Source: DASXVX01 sp036504075
GTDB lineage: Bacteria; Bacillota; Sulfobacillia; Symbiobacteriales; Symbiobacteriaceae
NCBI GenBank assembly: GCA_036504075.1
Contig: DASXVX010000074.1
Span: 1-39,072 of the forward strand
Length of the DNA: 39,072 bases
Direction of reading: 5' to 3'
The notes under the pieces are model-generated. The model searched no databases. It was not told where the DNA came from and worked only from the letters and a program-made list of their open reading frames with translations. How positions within the stretch are numbered: position 1 is the stretch's first letter; each line of letters opens with the position of its first letter. Of this stretch, positions 1 to 8,958 are shown piece after piece. A program made the translations under genes and the position numbers.

Positions 1-167
1 TTTTTTGCCCAAACGGCCGCCCCTTCTCCAGTCGCAACAGACCCAGCCACCACCACGTTGGTGAAGAAGAAAATGAAAGAAAACAAGAGAAAGACGGACC
101 TTGGGCCATCAGGATTGAGATAGATGGCGCAGATGACCTGGAAAAGCAGTCTCGCCTTGGGCTTCAT
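1..167 (-). CDS. Truncated N-terminus of a possible membrane protein
   Basis: Open frame from an ATG at 167 running off the left edge, 55 codons seen. It encodes a basic start (MKPKAR) and a strongly hydrophobic stretch (SVFLLFSFIFFFTNVVVAG, about residues 24-42) that could be a membrane segment. There is no clear ribosome binding site before the ATG, and its codons are more AT-rich than the rest of the window. The frame upstream of the ATG is closed by a stop near 209. It may be a real gene cut by the window edge or a chance frame; no family is recognised. Confidence 0.3.
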   Translation of the reverse strand, partial: MKPKARLLFQVICAIYLNPDGPRSVFLLFSFIFFFTNVVVAGSVATGEGAAVWAK

Positions 168-230
168 GGATTCCCGGAGGCGATCATGCTGATCCGTTTG
201 ATAGAGATGTTAGATGTGTGTCGGTTCATT

Positions 231-257
231 ATCTGCGCAATCCGCGTCATCCGCGGC
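231..257. repeat. Three tandem 9-bp units, ATCYGCGnn type
   Basis: ATCTGCGCA, ATCCGCGTC and ATCCGCGGC lie head to tail. The stretch 168-330 around it carries no convincing gene. Confidence 0.6.
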
Positions 258-330
258 GGAAATTGGTTCCAGGTTTGACCGGAGGATCGGCACCAGGTGG
301 TTGGCGCCACATATGGACCTTCGTCAGTTC

Positions 331-362
331 AAGGACCTCGCTCGTTGTGGAGCGAGGTCCTT
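331..362 (-). terminator. Hairpin after the Pro/Gly-rich unknown gene
   Basis: A perfect 13-bp stem (331-343 with 350-362) and a 6-nt loop lie 5 nt beyond the stop of the minus-strand gene ending at 368. There is only a weak U-tract on that strand. Confidence 0.6.
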
Positions 363-367
363 ACGAT

Positions 368-1387
368 TCAGGCACCATCGCGATTCAGCGCGATCAGGAA
401 GCAGGTCTCCCTTGTGGGCATCAGCCGTGGCGTGCCCCGGGTCAGCCCTTCCAGGGTAACGGCGGCCCGGGTGAAGCAGGAAAGGTCCAGGTACGCGGGC
501 GCCGGGTTGCCGACCGCGTCCCCGACAATGGCCGCCAACCGCTGCGGGAATTGGGCCTGCAGGGCGATCTCAGGATGGATGGTGACCGGCCGCATGAAGA
601 GATCTGTGAAGACCCGGGCCACGATGCCGCTGGGCAAGGACGCGTTTTGCCAGTCCGTCGCCCCCGACGGTCCCAGGGCCACCAGCGGGTGGAACGCCTG
701 GTTCGTGGCGTCGTCCAGCACGCCGATCATCTGCCAGCCGCCTCCGGGCGCCGGGACATAACCGCCGGGCGTGACCGCCACGGAGAGCGTGTTGGGCCCT
801 TGCAGATATGTAGGCGGGTTGCCATCCAGGGTGAAGACGGTACCAGGCAGGTTCCCCACGCCGGCGGCGCCCTTCGGCAGCGCAGCCAGGTCGGCTGGTG
901 CGAGGTCGACCGGCACCGTCAGATCGTGAATCAGCCAGAGCACCGGGTGGAGCGACGGGTCGGCCAGCGGCCAGACGCCGGTGAGGGCACTGCTGACTTG
1001 CAGCGGCCCGCCCGACGGGCCGGCAACGACGACCACGCCCATGCCGCCCGGCGCCAACTGGGCGGCGGCGGGTAGCCCCTGGCCGGTGAGGGTGAACCGG
1101 AAGCCCGGGAGCGGAGCAGGCTGGACTTCCTGCAGCACGGCTGGTCCGACCTGCACGGCGGGAGCGGGCTGCAGCGGCAGGGCTGCCGGCCAGGGCTGCG
1201 GGAACGGCGGCGCCGGCGGGTAGGACGACCCCGGGGATGCCGCCTGCGAGACCGGCACGGCGACCATGCCCGCCGTCCCGACGGCGCCGCCCGGCTTCAA
1301 GGAGAGCACGGTGACGCGGCTCTGCGGGCTGGAAAACGCCTGCCCGCCGCCCCGGTCCCGCTCACGGGTGGAATAGGTCTGAGACAT
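368..1387 (-). CDS. Hypothetical protein, Pro/Gly/Ala-rich
   Basis: 339 aa, family not recognised. The ATG is preceded by AAGGAGG at good spacing, and the gene ends just before a hairpin, so it is very likely translated. The first ~100 residues are low complexity (Pro, Gln, Ala, Val). The remainder looks like alternating beta segments, with short conserved-looking stretches such as DLTVPVDLAPADL and PVTIHPEIALQAQFP near the C-terminus. There is no clear signal peptide, membrane segment or catalytic motif. A surface or coat protein would fit the composition and the neighbouring low-complexity gene, but that is only a guess. Confidence 0.7.
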   Translation of the reverse strand: MSQTYSTRERDRGGGQAFSSPQSRVTVLSLKPGGAVGTAGMVAVPVSQAASPGSSYPPAPPFPQPWPAALPLQPAPAVQVGPAVLQEVQPAPLPGFRFTLTGQGLPAAAQLAPGGMGVVVVAGPSGGPLQVSSALTGVWPLADPSLHPVLWLIHDLTVPVDLAPADLAALPKGAAGVGNLPGTVFTLDGNPPTYLQGPNTLSVAVTPGGYVPAPGGGWQMIGVLDDATNQAFHPLVALGPSGATDWQNASLPSGIVARVFTDLFMRPVTIHPEIALQAQFPQRLAAIVGDAVGNPAPAYLDLSCFTRAAVTLEGLTRGTPRLMPTRETCFLIALNRDGA

Positions 1388-1511
1388 CGGTCTCCTCCTT
1401 CTATCGTTTCTGGAAGACCGTCCGGCGCCGGAGGCGCGCCGGCACGGTTCCAGTGTACGGCCCGGGTAGCCAAAAAGTGTCTGGCAGATTGCGGATGACG
1501 TGACTCGCTGT

Positions 1512-1540
1512 CACACCGGGGACCGCCCGGTCATAGGGTA
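1512..1540 (+). promoter_or_regulatory. Possible sigma-K-type promoter
   Basis: CACA at 1512-1515, 16 nt, then CATAGGGTA at 1532-1540. This matches the late mother-cell consensus (mACm, N16, CATAnnnTA) at each defined position. It lies about 80 nt upstream of the GKPF-repeat peptide. The motif is short, so a chance match is possible. Confidence 0.35.
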
Positions 1541-1621
1541 GAGTGGGGAGCATCTCCCTGCTTCCACCCTGCTCAGGACATGGACGCGGGAAAATCCCTC
1601 ATTGCAAGGAGGATGCGTTAG

Positions 1622-1804
1622 ATGTTTTACGCTGGCATGGGCAAGCCCTTCGGCAAATCGTTCGGCAAACCGCTCGGCAAGCCGTTCGGCAAACCGTTCG
1701 CCAAACCGTTCGGCAAGGGTGGCTATCCGGCCACCGTCGCCTCCGGCTACAGCGGTGCGATTCCGGCCACCTCCGTCGCCACGTCGCCCTTCCCGGGCAT
1801 CTAA
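1622..1804 (+). CDS. Small GKPF-repeat peptide
   Basis: 60 aa. An AAGGAGG site at proper spacing precedes the ATG. Residues 7-32 are a run of Gly-Lys-Pro-(Phe/Leu) units (GKPF, GKSF, GKPL, AKPF) at 4-residue period; the rest is a Gly/Ala/Ser/Thr-rich tail with Tyr and Pro. There is no signal peptide or membrane segment. The basic aromatic repeat and a possible sigma-K promoter upstream suggest a small spore-coat or other structural peptide. That role is inferred; no known family is recognised. Confidence 0.65.
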   Translation: MFYAGMGKPFGKSFGKPLGKPFGKPFAKPFGKGGYPATVASGYSGAIPATSVATSPFPGI

Positions 1805-1971
1805 AGTCACACCGGCGCCCGACCCGCGGGCGCCCTTTACATCGAAACTGGGGATACGTAGGCGTATTCCCTTTTTTCCGCGCTTCGCTTCCAGAAGGAA
1901 AAGGTCGCTCGGCGTGGAAAGGAGAGTCTAGTCAAAAGGAGAGGTGTATTCGTACTTGAAGGAGGATGGTT

Positions 1972-3270
1972 GTGGAGGCTGAACAGAAACGGGAAATGGA
2001 CTGGTGGGAAGTGCTCTGGAAGTACTCCATCTTTGAATGCAGCGACTCGGCCTGGTCGCTGATCATCGTCTCGACTTACTTCGCTACGTTCCTGCAGGTG
2101 GTGCTGCACCAGCCGGGCGCCACGTTTGGCAAGGCCGTTACCGTGGGCGCTCTCATTATTGCCGTCATTTCCCCGATTCTGGGTGCCGCGGCTGACCACA
2201 GCGGCCGCCGCCAGCCCTACCTCCGCTTCTTCACCTTCGGCGTGGTTCTCATGACTGCGGCCATGGGCTTTGCCACGACGGTCCCCATGGCACTCACGCT
2301 ATTTGTCCTGGCCTATGTCAGCGTCAACGGCGCCTTTACGTTCTTCACGGCCATGCTGCCCGCCGTCAGCAACGAGCGGAACGTCGGGACCATTCTCCCG
2401 CTGACCGTGGGCATCGGCTACGCCGGCGGTCTGATCACGTTCTTCGGGCTGAAGCCGCTGGTGCCCACCGACGACCTGGCGGGGCGGGTCTTCCTGCCGA
2501 TGGCCATCATCTACCTGATTTTTGCCCTGCCCGCCATGTTTATCTCCCCGGATTTCGAGCAGAAGTCGACCCACAAGCTCGACATCGGCGCCGCCTACCG
2601 GCGCATCGGCCAGACGTTTAAGGAAGCCCAAAAGCACCGCTTCCTCTTCCGCTTCCTCATTGCCGACTTTCTCTACGAGAACGCCGTCGCGTCGGTCATC
2701 ACGCTGATGGGGCTCTACGCCCGCAACGTCATGCACTTTTCCGCCGGCGAGCTGACCATGGTGTTCGGACCATCGATCGTCGTGGCCATGTTGTCGGCCT
2801 GGGGCATCTTCGGGCCGCTGGTACGGAAGATTGGACCGAAGAAGTCCGTCCTGGTGGACCTGGGCGTCTGGCTGCTGCTCTTCGCCCTGGCCCTGGTCGT
2901 TCGGCCCGGGACGACGCTCCACCTGGGCGCGACCACCATCCCCGATAAGATGCTCTTTACGATCGGCGTGGCGCCGCTGGCCGGCCTTGGCCTGGCGGGC
3001 GTTTGGACCGCCAGCCGGGTGCTGCTGACCGCGCTGACGCCGGCGGAGAAGTCCGGCGAGTTCTGGGGGCTGTACAACCTCTCCGGCCGCACGGCCAGCG
3101 TTCTGGGCGACATGACCTGGACGGCGGTTTTGATCTGGCTGGGCGAGGGACTGTTCGGCTATCAGATGGCCCTCGTCGCGCTGGCGGTCTACGTGGTGGC
3201 CGGCGGACTCATGGTCTTCGCCCTGCCGGACGCCCGCCCCACGGCGGCAAACTTCGTGCGCCACGCGTAA
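1972..3270 (+). CDS. MFS transporter, UMF1 (Atg22-like) family
   Basis: 432 aa integral membrane transporter with about 12 hydrophobic segments. The N-terminus (WKYSIFECSDSAWSLII) and the MFS motif A region (GAAADHSGRRQPYL) fit the UMF1/vacuole-effluxer-like group; the substrate is unknown. Start choice: AAGGAGG at 1959-1965 directly abuts an ATG at 1966, which is too close, whereas the GTG at 1972 has 6-nt spacing and is the likelier start (the ATG would add two residues). It is monocistronic, ending before three 17-bp repeats and a strong terminator, and it converges on the zinc-ribbon gene. Confidence 0.85.
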   Translation: MEAEQKREMDWWEVLWKYSIFECSDSAWSLIIVSTYFATFLQVVLHQPGATFGKAVTVGALIIAVISPILGAAADHSGRRQPYLRFFTFGVVLMTAAMGFATTVPMALTLFVLAYVSVNGAFTFFTAMLPAVSNERNVGTILPLTVGIGYAGGLITFFGLKPLVPTDDLAGRVFLPMAIIYLIFALPAMFISPDFEQKSTHKLDIGAAYRRIGQTFKEAQKHRFLFRFLIADFLYENAVASVITLMGLYARNVMHFSAGELTMVFGPSIVVAMLSAWGIFGPLVRKIGPKKSVLVDLGVWLLLFALALVVRPGTTLHLGATTIPDKMLFTIGVAPLAGLGLAGVWTASRVLLTALTPAEKSGEFWGLYNLSGRTASVLGDMTWTAVLIWLGEGLFGYQMALVALAVYVVAGGLMVFALPDARPTAANFVRHA

Positions 3271-3288
3271 AGCTTCGAGTGCGATAAA

Positions 3289-3339
3289 GCCCCGGAAGCG
3301 ATTAGGCCCCGGAAGCGATTAGGCCCCGGAAGCGATTAA
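3289..3339. repeat. Three tandem 17-bp units
   Basis: GCCCCGGAAGCGATTAG at 3289-3305 and 3306-3322, and a last copy with one change at 3323-3339. The GCCCCGG of a fourth partial unit forms the left arm of the adjacent terminator, so the array seems to have grown from the terminator arm. Confidence 0.9.
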
Positions 3340-3372
3340 GCCCCGGGCCCGCCATCTGGCGGACCGGGGCTT
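3338..3372. terminator. Bidirectional terminator hairpin
   Basis: AAGCCCCGG (3338-3346) pairs with CCGGGGCTT (3364-3372), with a smaller CGCC/GGCG stem inside. It lies between two convergent genes. Confidence 0.7.
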
Positions 3373-3389
3373 CGGCTTGTCGGGCGCCG

Positions 3390-3623
3390 CTATGTGGTTT
3401 CCTGGACCCGGAACTCCTCGGGAATCGACTCCGGGGGGAACGGCTGGGGCGAAATGGCCTGGGGGCTGAAGAGCGAGACGAAGCCACAGGTCGGGCACCC
3501 GATCACGACCATCGGGATCGACGGGCCCGGAATCGCCCCTTTGCCTTCCGTGAGCAGGGGCGTCCAGGTGCCGGGCAGTTGCTGCAGCTGCTTGGAACCG
3601 CAGTGGGCGCATTCGACATCCAC
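3390..3623 (-). CDS. Small zinc-ribbon protein
   Basis: 77 aa from a GTG at 3623 with GGGAGG 8 nt upstream. Two CxxC knuckles (CAHC near residue 5 and CPTC near residue 43) suggest one zinc bound in a ribbon fold. The C-terminus is Pro-rich (ISPQPFPPESIPEEF). It lies downstream of gltB on the same strand but behind gltB's terminator, so it is probably expressed separately. The same frame runs on upstream antiparallel to gltB coding sequence, which hides this short gene. Function unknown. Confidence 0.75.
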   Translation of the reverse strand: MDVECAHCGSKQLQQLPGTWTPLLTEGKGAIPGPSIPMVVIGCPTCGFVSLFSPQAISPQPFPPESIPEEFRVQETT

Positions 3624-3829
3624 GATCCGTACCTCCCTGACTGGTGATGCTGCCGGCACTGTGCGGGCGCCGCAGTGTAACACCCCGCCTTTTGTGGGCT
3701 GCTCCGGTGATAGTGTCACATTCGTGCGCCGGGAGAATACTGCCGGCCCGAAATTAGTTGCCTCCCGCCTTTTGCTCCGCAAAAGTCTGCCGGCCGCTCC
3801 GGCGACTGACGGAGTCAGTCGCGAAAATC

Positions 3830-3860
3830 GACCGCCCGCTCTGTGGCAGAGCGGGCGGTC
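3830..3860 (-). terminator. Terminator of gltB
   Basis: A 14-bp perfect stem (3830-3843 with 3847-3860) and 3-nt loop, 5 nt past the gltB stop, followed on the minus strand by a short T-rich stretch. Confidence 0.85.
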
Positions 3861-3865
3861 TTTCA

Positions 3866-6800
3866 TCATTCGGTCGACATGACCGGATCCATCTGTTGCG
3901 TCACCGGGATGATGGCGACGAACTGCCGATCGCAGTCCAACAGCAGGTTGAGGACCTCGGCCGCCGCATCGTACTGGCCGTGCTCCAGCAGCGTCTGGTG
4001 GTAAGTCGAGAGCAGTTCCGTCAGGTCCCGCTTGCCCCGGTTGCCGATGCGGGTGGTGTAGACCTTGGCGCCCTTCGCCAGCCGGCGCTTCACCGCCGCG
4101 TCGTCCAGGCCGAGTTCCGGCTGCAGCCGGATGTAGACCACGCCGCCGGTCATGCCGGAGCAGATCCACGGACCCGGGTCCCCGAGAACCACCGCCCGCC
4201 CCTGAGTCATGTACTCGAAGGCGAAGCCCTTCAAGTTGGCCCGGGTGCCGACGGAGCCGAGCGCATCTTCCACGGGACCCTTGAGCCGGCCGCCCAGGAT
4301 CAGGTCGGCGCCGGAGAGGCGGATGCCGCAGCGGGCGTCGGCGTCGCCCTGAACGATGAAGAGGCCCTTCTGGGCGCCGTAGGCGAACGACTTGCCCACG
4401 GAGCCGCCGACATAGCCGCCGTAGCGGTTCTGATCCTTCAGAATGACGACCTTGCCGCCCAGCATCCCCTTGCCGACGCCGTCCTGCGCGCCGCCGTGGA
4501 CGCGGACGTTGACGCCGGCCGTATTCCAGGCGGCGAGGCCGTTGCCGGCCACGGAGCCCGCCGTCAGCTCGATGTTGGCCTCGAATTCCTCCGGCAGACC
4601 GTTGCCAGATCCTTCGGGACCCGGGCCGAAGCCCGACGCCCGCCGGCTGATCCGGGACCGGGCCACGTCGCCGGCCAGGTAGGTGCCCAGGATCCGGTCC
4701 CGGGCCGTAACGCCGGTCCGGGCGAACGTGAGCGACGCCTCGCCGGCCTGAACGTGGCCCGCCGCCACCGCCGCGATCTCGCGGGTCAGGTGGTTGGGGG
4801 CGCACTGGCGAATCGGCTTCTGCTCGGCGTTCACCTGCCCCGGATTCTCCCAGAGCACGGGCGCAATCAGCTCGGTGCAATCCACCCGGCCGATGCCCCG
4901 GACCTGCATCAGCAGTTCCGCATGGCCGACCAGGTCCTGCGTCCGCTTGAAGCCCAGCTGGCCGGTGAGCCGCCGGACCTCTTCGCCGACGCTGGTGAAG
5001 AGCGTGACCAGCCGGTCGACCGCCTCGTCGTAGACCCGGGGGGCGAAAGACTTGAGGCCCTTGGCCCGGGCCTCCTCCTGGGTCTCCATTTGCGTGGCGA
5101 TGCCCACATGGCAGGTGTCGAGCTGGCAGCCCCGGCAAATCGTGCAGCCGATGGAGACCATGGCCAGGGTGGCGAAGCCGACCCGGTTGGCCCCGAGCAG
5201 CATCAGCTTGACGACGTCGAGCCCGGACTTGACGCCCGAGTCGGCCCAGACTTCGACCCGGTCCCGGATGCCGGCGGCGATGAGACCCAGGTGCGCCTCC
5301 CGCACGCCGATTTCGATCGGCAGGCCCGCATGCTTGAGCGCATGCTTGCGGGCAGCGCCGGTGCCACCGTCGTAGCCGCACAAGGCCACGATGTCGGCGC
5401 CGGATTTGGCCACGCCCACCGCGATGGTGCCGATGCCGGGAACGGTGGGGACTTTGACGACGATCTTGGCGTAAGGGTTGGCGGTGCGAAGCTCTTCCAC
5501 CAGCTGCGCCAGATCTTCGATGGAGTATACGTCGTGGTTGTTGGACGGGGAGATCAGGTCGACGCCTTCCACGGCGTTGCGGGCCTTGGCCACCTTGGCC
5601 GAGACCTTGGAGCCGGGGAGATGGCCGCCTTCGCCGGGCTTGGCGCCCTGACCGACCTTGATTTCGATAAACCGGCTGCCGGAGAGCATTTCGGCGTGGA
5701 CGCCGAACCGGCCGGAGGCGACCTGCTGGCCGCGCCACTTGAAGTAGCGGCCGACCATGTCGGGAATCTCGCCGCCTTCGCCGTTCATGGCGACAATGTC
5801 CAGTCGCTTGGCCGCCTCGGCGTAGGCCCGGAAAGCCGTCTCGCTCTGCGAGCCGAAGGACATGCCGGAAATCGTCATCGGGTAGCGGTAATCGCCAATG
5901 GTCACGTCGACTTCCGCTGCGGGGAGAACCTCGCCGCTGATGCGCTTGAACTCCCACAGGTGCCGGAGCGAGACCGGCGTCTCCTTCTCGGAGGCGACCA
6001 GCTTCTTGACGTACTCGTCGTACTTATCCGGACTGGCGGCGGCGTCGGCGGCCGACTTCCAGAGCCGCGGCCAGAAGTGGAACGCCCGGCCGAGGTCGGA
6101 CTTGCCATCGCGCCGGGCCACCCGGTAGCGTTCGCCGGCATCGGCCTTGAGCCGTGCCAGCGAGAGGCCGGACTGGTCGGAGCCGCAGTAGCCGTCGCAA
6201 TCGAAATACCGTGCCACTTCCGGCTTCAGGCCAATGTGGCTGAAGCACCGGGCATAGCCGCGCAACTCGTGAATGCCCAGCGTGGAGGCAACCTTCTCCA
6301 GCCCCTTGTTCAGGGAGGCCACCGTGTTCTCCAGTCCCTGCTTCGCCGTGGCCTCGTCGCCCCCGGCCACCTCCAGCAGGAGGTACGGGTTGACGGCGTC
6401 CGCCCCGAGGCCGAGTGCCAGCACGATGTCATGCAGCGACCGGAGGGCGCCGGAGCGGAGCACCAGCGAGCAGCGGCGCCGGAGGTTGGTCTGCTCCTTG
6501 GGCAGCACCGAGTCCCGGAGCGCCTTGTCGATGGCGGACAGTGCGAGGTGCGGGTCGATGAAGAGGTTCCCATCGTCAAAGGCGGAAGCATCATCGATGA
6601 GCAGCAACTGAGCACCTTCGCTCACGGCCTGCACCGCCCGCCGGGAGATGCGGGTCAGCGCCTGCACCAGCGACTCGGTGGGCAGGAACGAGGTCCGGAT
6701 CGGCCGGACAATGCCCGGGTCGGGGCCCGTGCCATGCAGCGGGTCGAACTCGGCCAGCAGGTCCTCCAGCAGGTACGTGCCGGCGGCCCGGGCCAGATCG

Positions 6801-8569
6801 CGATATTCATTGTAAGAGATCGGCGACGAGAGCCGGTGTCCGCCCAGAATGATCGGCAGGCGCAACTCCACGCGGGTGGAGAAGAGCACCGCCCGTTCCT
6901 CCTTGCGCCGGATTGCCACCGGCGGACGGGCGCCGAGCACGGTCCGGGTGGAGAAGTGCTCGATTTCCCGCTCCCGGTCCACGGCGGGGTTGGTGACCAC
7001 GGCCACCGATTCCTTGAAATAGTCGGCCAGGTTCTGCCGGCCTTCAGTCAGGCAGGCCAGGGGGCCGTCGTAGCCCAGGGAGCCGATGGGCTCGGCGCCG
7101 CTGTTGGCCAGCGCCCGGATATTCTGCAGGTCCTCGCCGGACCAGCCGGTGGCGGCCAGGAGGCGTTCCTGGTCGATATCGGCGGTGGAGGTCTGCTCGC
7201 CTTCGGCCCGGTACGATACCAGCGGCACGCCGACCAGCCGGGCTTCCAGGGTATGGCCTTCCGGCCCGCCCACCTGGATGAACTTGCGGTACCGCTCCGG
7301 CGCCGGGAACCGTTCCTGCGAGAACTTGAGCACCCGCTGCTGCATGTCGGTGTAGGTCAGGAACTCCGGCCGGGCGCCGTACTTCAGATAGACGCCGACC
7401 TTCTCGCCGGGGGCGAGCGGCCGGGGGTCGCGGACCATTTCGCTGACGGGTACGATGCCCTGCTCGGACGAGAAGTAGGTGATGTTGTCGGTCTCCACCA
7501 GCCAGAACGGGCGCAGACCCATGGCGTCCACGGAAGCCACCATGTAGTCGCCGGACCGGGTGGCAATGGCGGCCGGACCCTGGGCGTATGGACCCCAGGT
7601 CTGCCGGTAATACATATAGAGGTCTTGCAGCGCCGGCGGCATCAGCTTGATTTCGCCGATGATCGGCGGGAAAATCATTTCGATGGCCTCAAAGAGCGTG
7701 ACCCCGTACTCATGGATCAGCCCTTCCATGGCCCGGTTCAGGTCCTGGGAGTCCGAGCCGCCCTTCGTCAACAGAATGCCCAGCTGGGCCGCCTGCGCCC
7801 GGAGCTGGCGGATGGTGTTGATTTCGCCGTTGTGGCCGAGGGCGGTGAACGGCTGGACGCGCTCGAAAATGGTGGACGTGTTGGTGGAGTAGCGGTTGTG
7901 GCCGATCGCCATCCGGCTCAGGGTGTGTGGGTCGGAGAGGTCCGGGTAATACTGGAGCAGCACGCGGGCGTCACCGCGCACCTTGTAGACGACGCTGTCC
8001 GCCGAGAACGAGACCACGTGCAGGTCGGTTTCGTCCTCCAGCGCCACGCCCAGGTGGAAACAGGCCCGGTTGACTTCGGCGGGCGTTGCCCCCGGCGTCA
8101 GCATCGCCACCTGCCAGAACTCCGGCTCGTCGGCCTGGCCCCGGGACCCCAGGGCCTCGGGATTCACCATGGCGGACCGCTGCAGCACCACCTGGAAGGA
8201 CTCGGCTTCCATCCGGATGCAGAGTTGCTCCTTCAGGGTCCTGGACCAGTAGGCTTCCGTTTTCGGGATGAAGAAGTGGGCCACGGCAAAGTTCTGCCGG
8301 TAAGCCAGGGCGCCGTCCTGTCCCGCATCGGTGAGCAGCCGGCTCCAGAGGTCGCGCGGCAGGTCGATGAGCATGCCGCAGCCGTCGCCCTCGCCGTCCA
8401 CGTCGCCGGAGCGGTGCACCATTTTGGCCAGCGCTTCCACGGACGCTTCCACGATATCGTGGGAAGGCCGGCCGTCTTTCTTGACGGCGGCCATCAAGGC
8501 GCAGGCGTCATGCTCGTGGCGCTGCAAATAATCGCGAATTTCCTGTTCATAGCGTAGCGATTCCGTCAT
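3866..8569 (-). CDS. gltB: Glutamate synthase, large subunit
   Basis: 1567 aa, normal for the family. It releases ammonia from glutamine and adds it to 2-oxoglutarate to make glutamate in the cytoplasm. Domains in order: class II glutamine amidotransferase (Cys23 in HDACALMA, then HRSG and GDGCG), central domain, FMN-binding synthase domain from about residue 870 (GMSFGSQSE near 900), a 3Fe-4S site near 1140 with C-x5-C-x4-C plus an extra Cys (GCTICRGCQLDTC), and a C-terminal GXGXG beta-helix from about 1300. The ATG at 8569 has GGGAGGG upstream; a longer frame to 8644 lacks support. The residue after the nucleophile is Ala, where Gly is usual. No small subunit (gltD) is in the window. Confidence 0.95.
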   Translation of the reverse strand: MTESLRYEQEIRDYLQRHEHDACALMAAVKKDGRPSHDIVEASVEALAKMVHRSGDVDGEGDGCGMLIDLPRDLWSRLLTDAGQDGALAYRQNFAVAHFFIPKTEAYWSRTLKEQLCIRMEAESFQVVLQRSAMVNPEALGSRGQADEPEFWQVAMLTPGATPAEVNRACFHLGVALEDETDLHVVSFSADSVVYKVRGDARVLLQYYPDLSDPHTLSRMAIGHNRYSTNTSTIFERVQPFTALGHNGEINTIRQLRAQAAQLGILLTKGGSDSQDLNRAMEGLIHEYGVTLFEAIEMIFPPIIGEIKLMPPALQDLYMYYRQTWGPYAQGPAAIATRSGDYMVASVDAMGLRPFWLVETDNITYFSSEQGIVPVSEMVRDPRPLAPGEKVGVYLKYGARPEFLTYTDMQQRVLKFSQERFPAPERYRKFIQVGGPEGHTLEARLVGVPLVSYRAEGEQTSTADIDQERLLAATGWSGEDLQNIRALANSGAEPIGSLGYDGPLACLTEGRQNLADYFKESVAVVTNPAVDREREIEHFSTRTVLGARPPVAIRRKEERAVLFSTRVELRLPIILGGHRLSSPISYNEYRDLARAAGTYLLEDLLAEFDPLHGTGPDPGIVRPIRTSFLPTESLVQALTRISRRAVQAVSEGAQLLLIDDASAFDDGNLFIDPHLALSAIDKALRDSVLPKEQTNLRRRCSLVLRSGALRSLHDIVLALGLGADAVNPYLLLEVAGGDEATAKQGLENTVASLNKGLEKVASTLGIHELRGYARCFSHIGLKPEVARYFDCDGYCGSDQSGLSLARLKADAGERYRVARRDGKSDLGRAFHFWPRLWKSAADAAASPDKYDEYVKKLVASEKETPVSLRHLWEFKRISGEVLPAAEVDVTIGDYRYPMTISGMSFGSQSETAFRAYAEAAKRLDIVAMNGEGGEIPDMVGRYFKWRGQQVASGRFGVHAEMLSGSRFIEIKVGQGAKPGEGGHLPGSKVSAKVAKARNAVEGVDLISPSNNHDVYSIEDLAQLVEELRTANPYAKIVVKVPTVPGIGTIAVGVAKSGADIVALCGYDGGTGAARKHALKHAGLPIEIGVREAHLGLIAAGIRDRVEVWADSGVKSGLDVVKLMLLGANRVGFATLAMVSIGCTICRGCQLDTCHVGIATQMETQEEARAKGLKSFAPRVYDEAVDRLVTLFTSVGEEVRRLTGQLGFKRTQDLVGHAELLMQVRGIGRVDCTELIAPVLWENPGQVNAEQKPIRQCAPNHLTREIAAVAAGHVQAGEASLTFARTGVTARDRILGTYLAGDVARSRISRRASGFGPGPEGSGNGLPEEFEANIELTAGSVAGNGLAAWNTAGVNVRVHGGAQDGVGKGMLGGKVVILKDQNRYGGYVGGSVGKSFAYGAQKGLFIVQGDADARCGIRLSGADLILGGRLKGPVEDALGSVGTRANLKGFAFEYMTQGRAVVLGDPGPWICSGMTGGVVYIRLQPELGLDDAAVKRRLAKGAKVYTTRIGNRGKRDLTELLSTYHQTLLEHGQYDAAAEVLNLLLDCDRQFVAIIPVTQQMDPVMSTE

Positions 8570-8955
8570 GGTTGCACCCTCCCGTTCGACTTGACTTTGC
8601 GGAATTGGTATCCGCCGAGGGACCCGACCGCCGTGCCGGCACACGGGTTCGCCGGTTTTCGGGCCATCGTCGCCTTGGGCGCTTCATGCATGGAATTCGG
8701 TGTCACGGAAGGTCCCCCCTGTCCTTACGGGCATGCCATTTTCGGATATAAAAAAGGAGCCCGGCCCCAGTACCGCGCTCTAAGAACTTACCCGCCTGGT
8801 TTTTTCTACCCACGGTGTCCCTTGCTGTGCTGCTAAGGAATAGCTTATTCAGCACCTTATGCAAGGTTGCGCCGCTCGGTCACTGCCCTCCTGTTTCCGG
8901 CCGAGACCGGCCGCTGCAGGAGCGGAACCCTGAGGCGCACTTCTAGAGGTTTGAA
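8570..8955 (-). promoter_or_regulatory. Structured 5' leader of gltB, likely attenuator
   Basis: About 380 nt lie between the promoter and the gltB start. On the minus strand it holds several stems: CTCCTG...CAGGAG enclosing CGGCCG/CGGCCG, an ACCTT...AAGGT stem, and GAATA/TATTC inside TGCT/AGCA. These are followed by an intrinsic terminator at 8750-8781 and a further ~180 nt. A terminator inside a long leader suggests premature termination controlled by a ligand, tRNA or protein. No canonical T-box sequence (AGGGTGGNACCGCG) or known riboswitch core was recognised. Confidence 0.5.
8750..8781 (-). terminator. Intrinsic terminator inside the gltB leader
   Basis: On the minus strand GAGCGCGG pairs with CCGGGCTC across one mismatch and is followed by six T (8755-8750). 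It lies about 170 nt downstream of the transcription start and about 180 nt upstream of gltB. Confidence 0.6.
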
Positions 8956-8958
8956 CGG

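Noticed and set aside
187..279. 30-aa plus-strand ORF with GGAGG before its ATG
   Set aside because: Too short, no conserved features, and it runs through the 9-mer repeats; probably chance.
3758..8557. A 1599-codon open frame on the plus strand opposite gltB
   Set aside because: It is antisense to a clear gltB; the composition (Arg, Gly, His, Asp-rich) is typical of the complement of GC-rich coding DNA, and it has no recognisable domain.
8750..8950. T-box riboswitch in the gltB leader
   Set aside because: No convincing AGGGTGGNACCGCG T-box sequence or stem I motifs; only partial resemblance.
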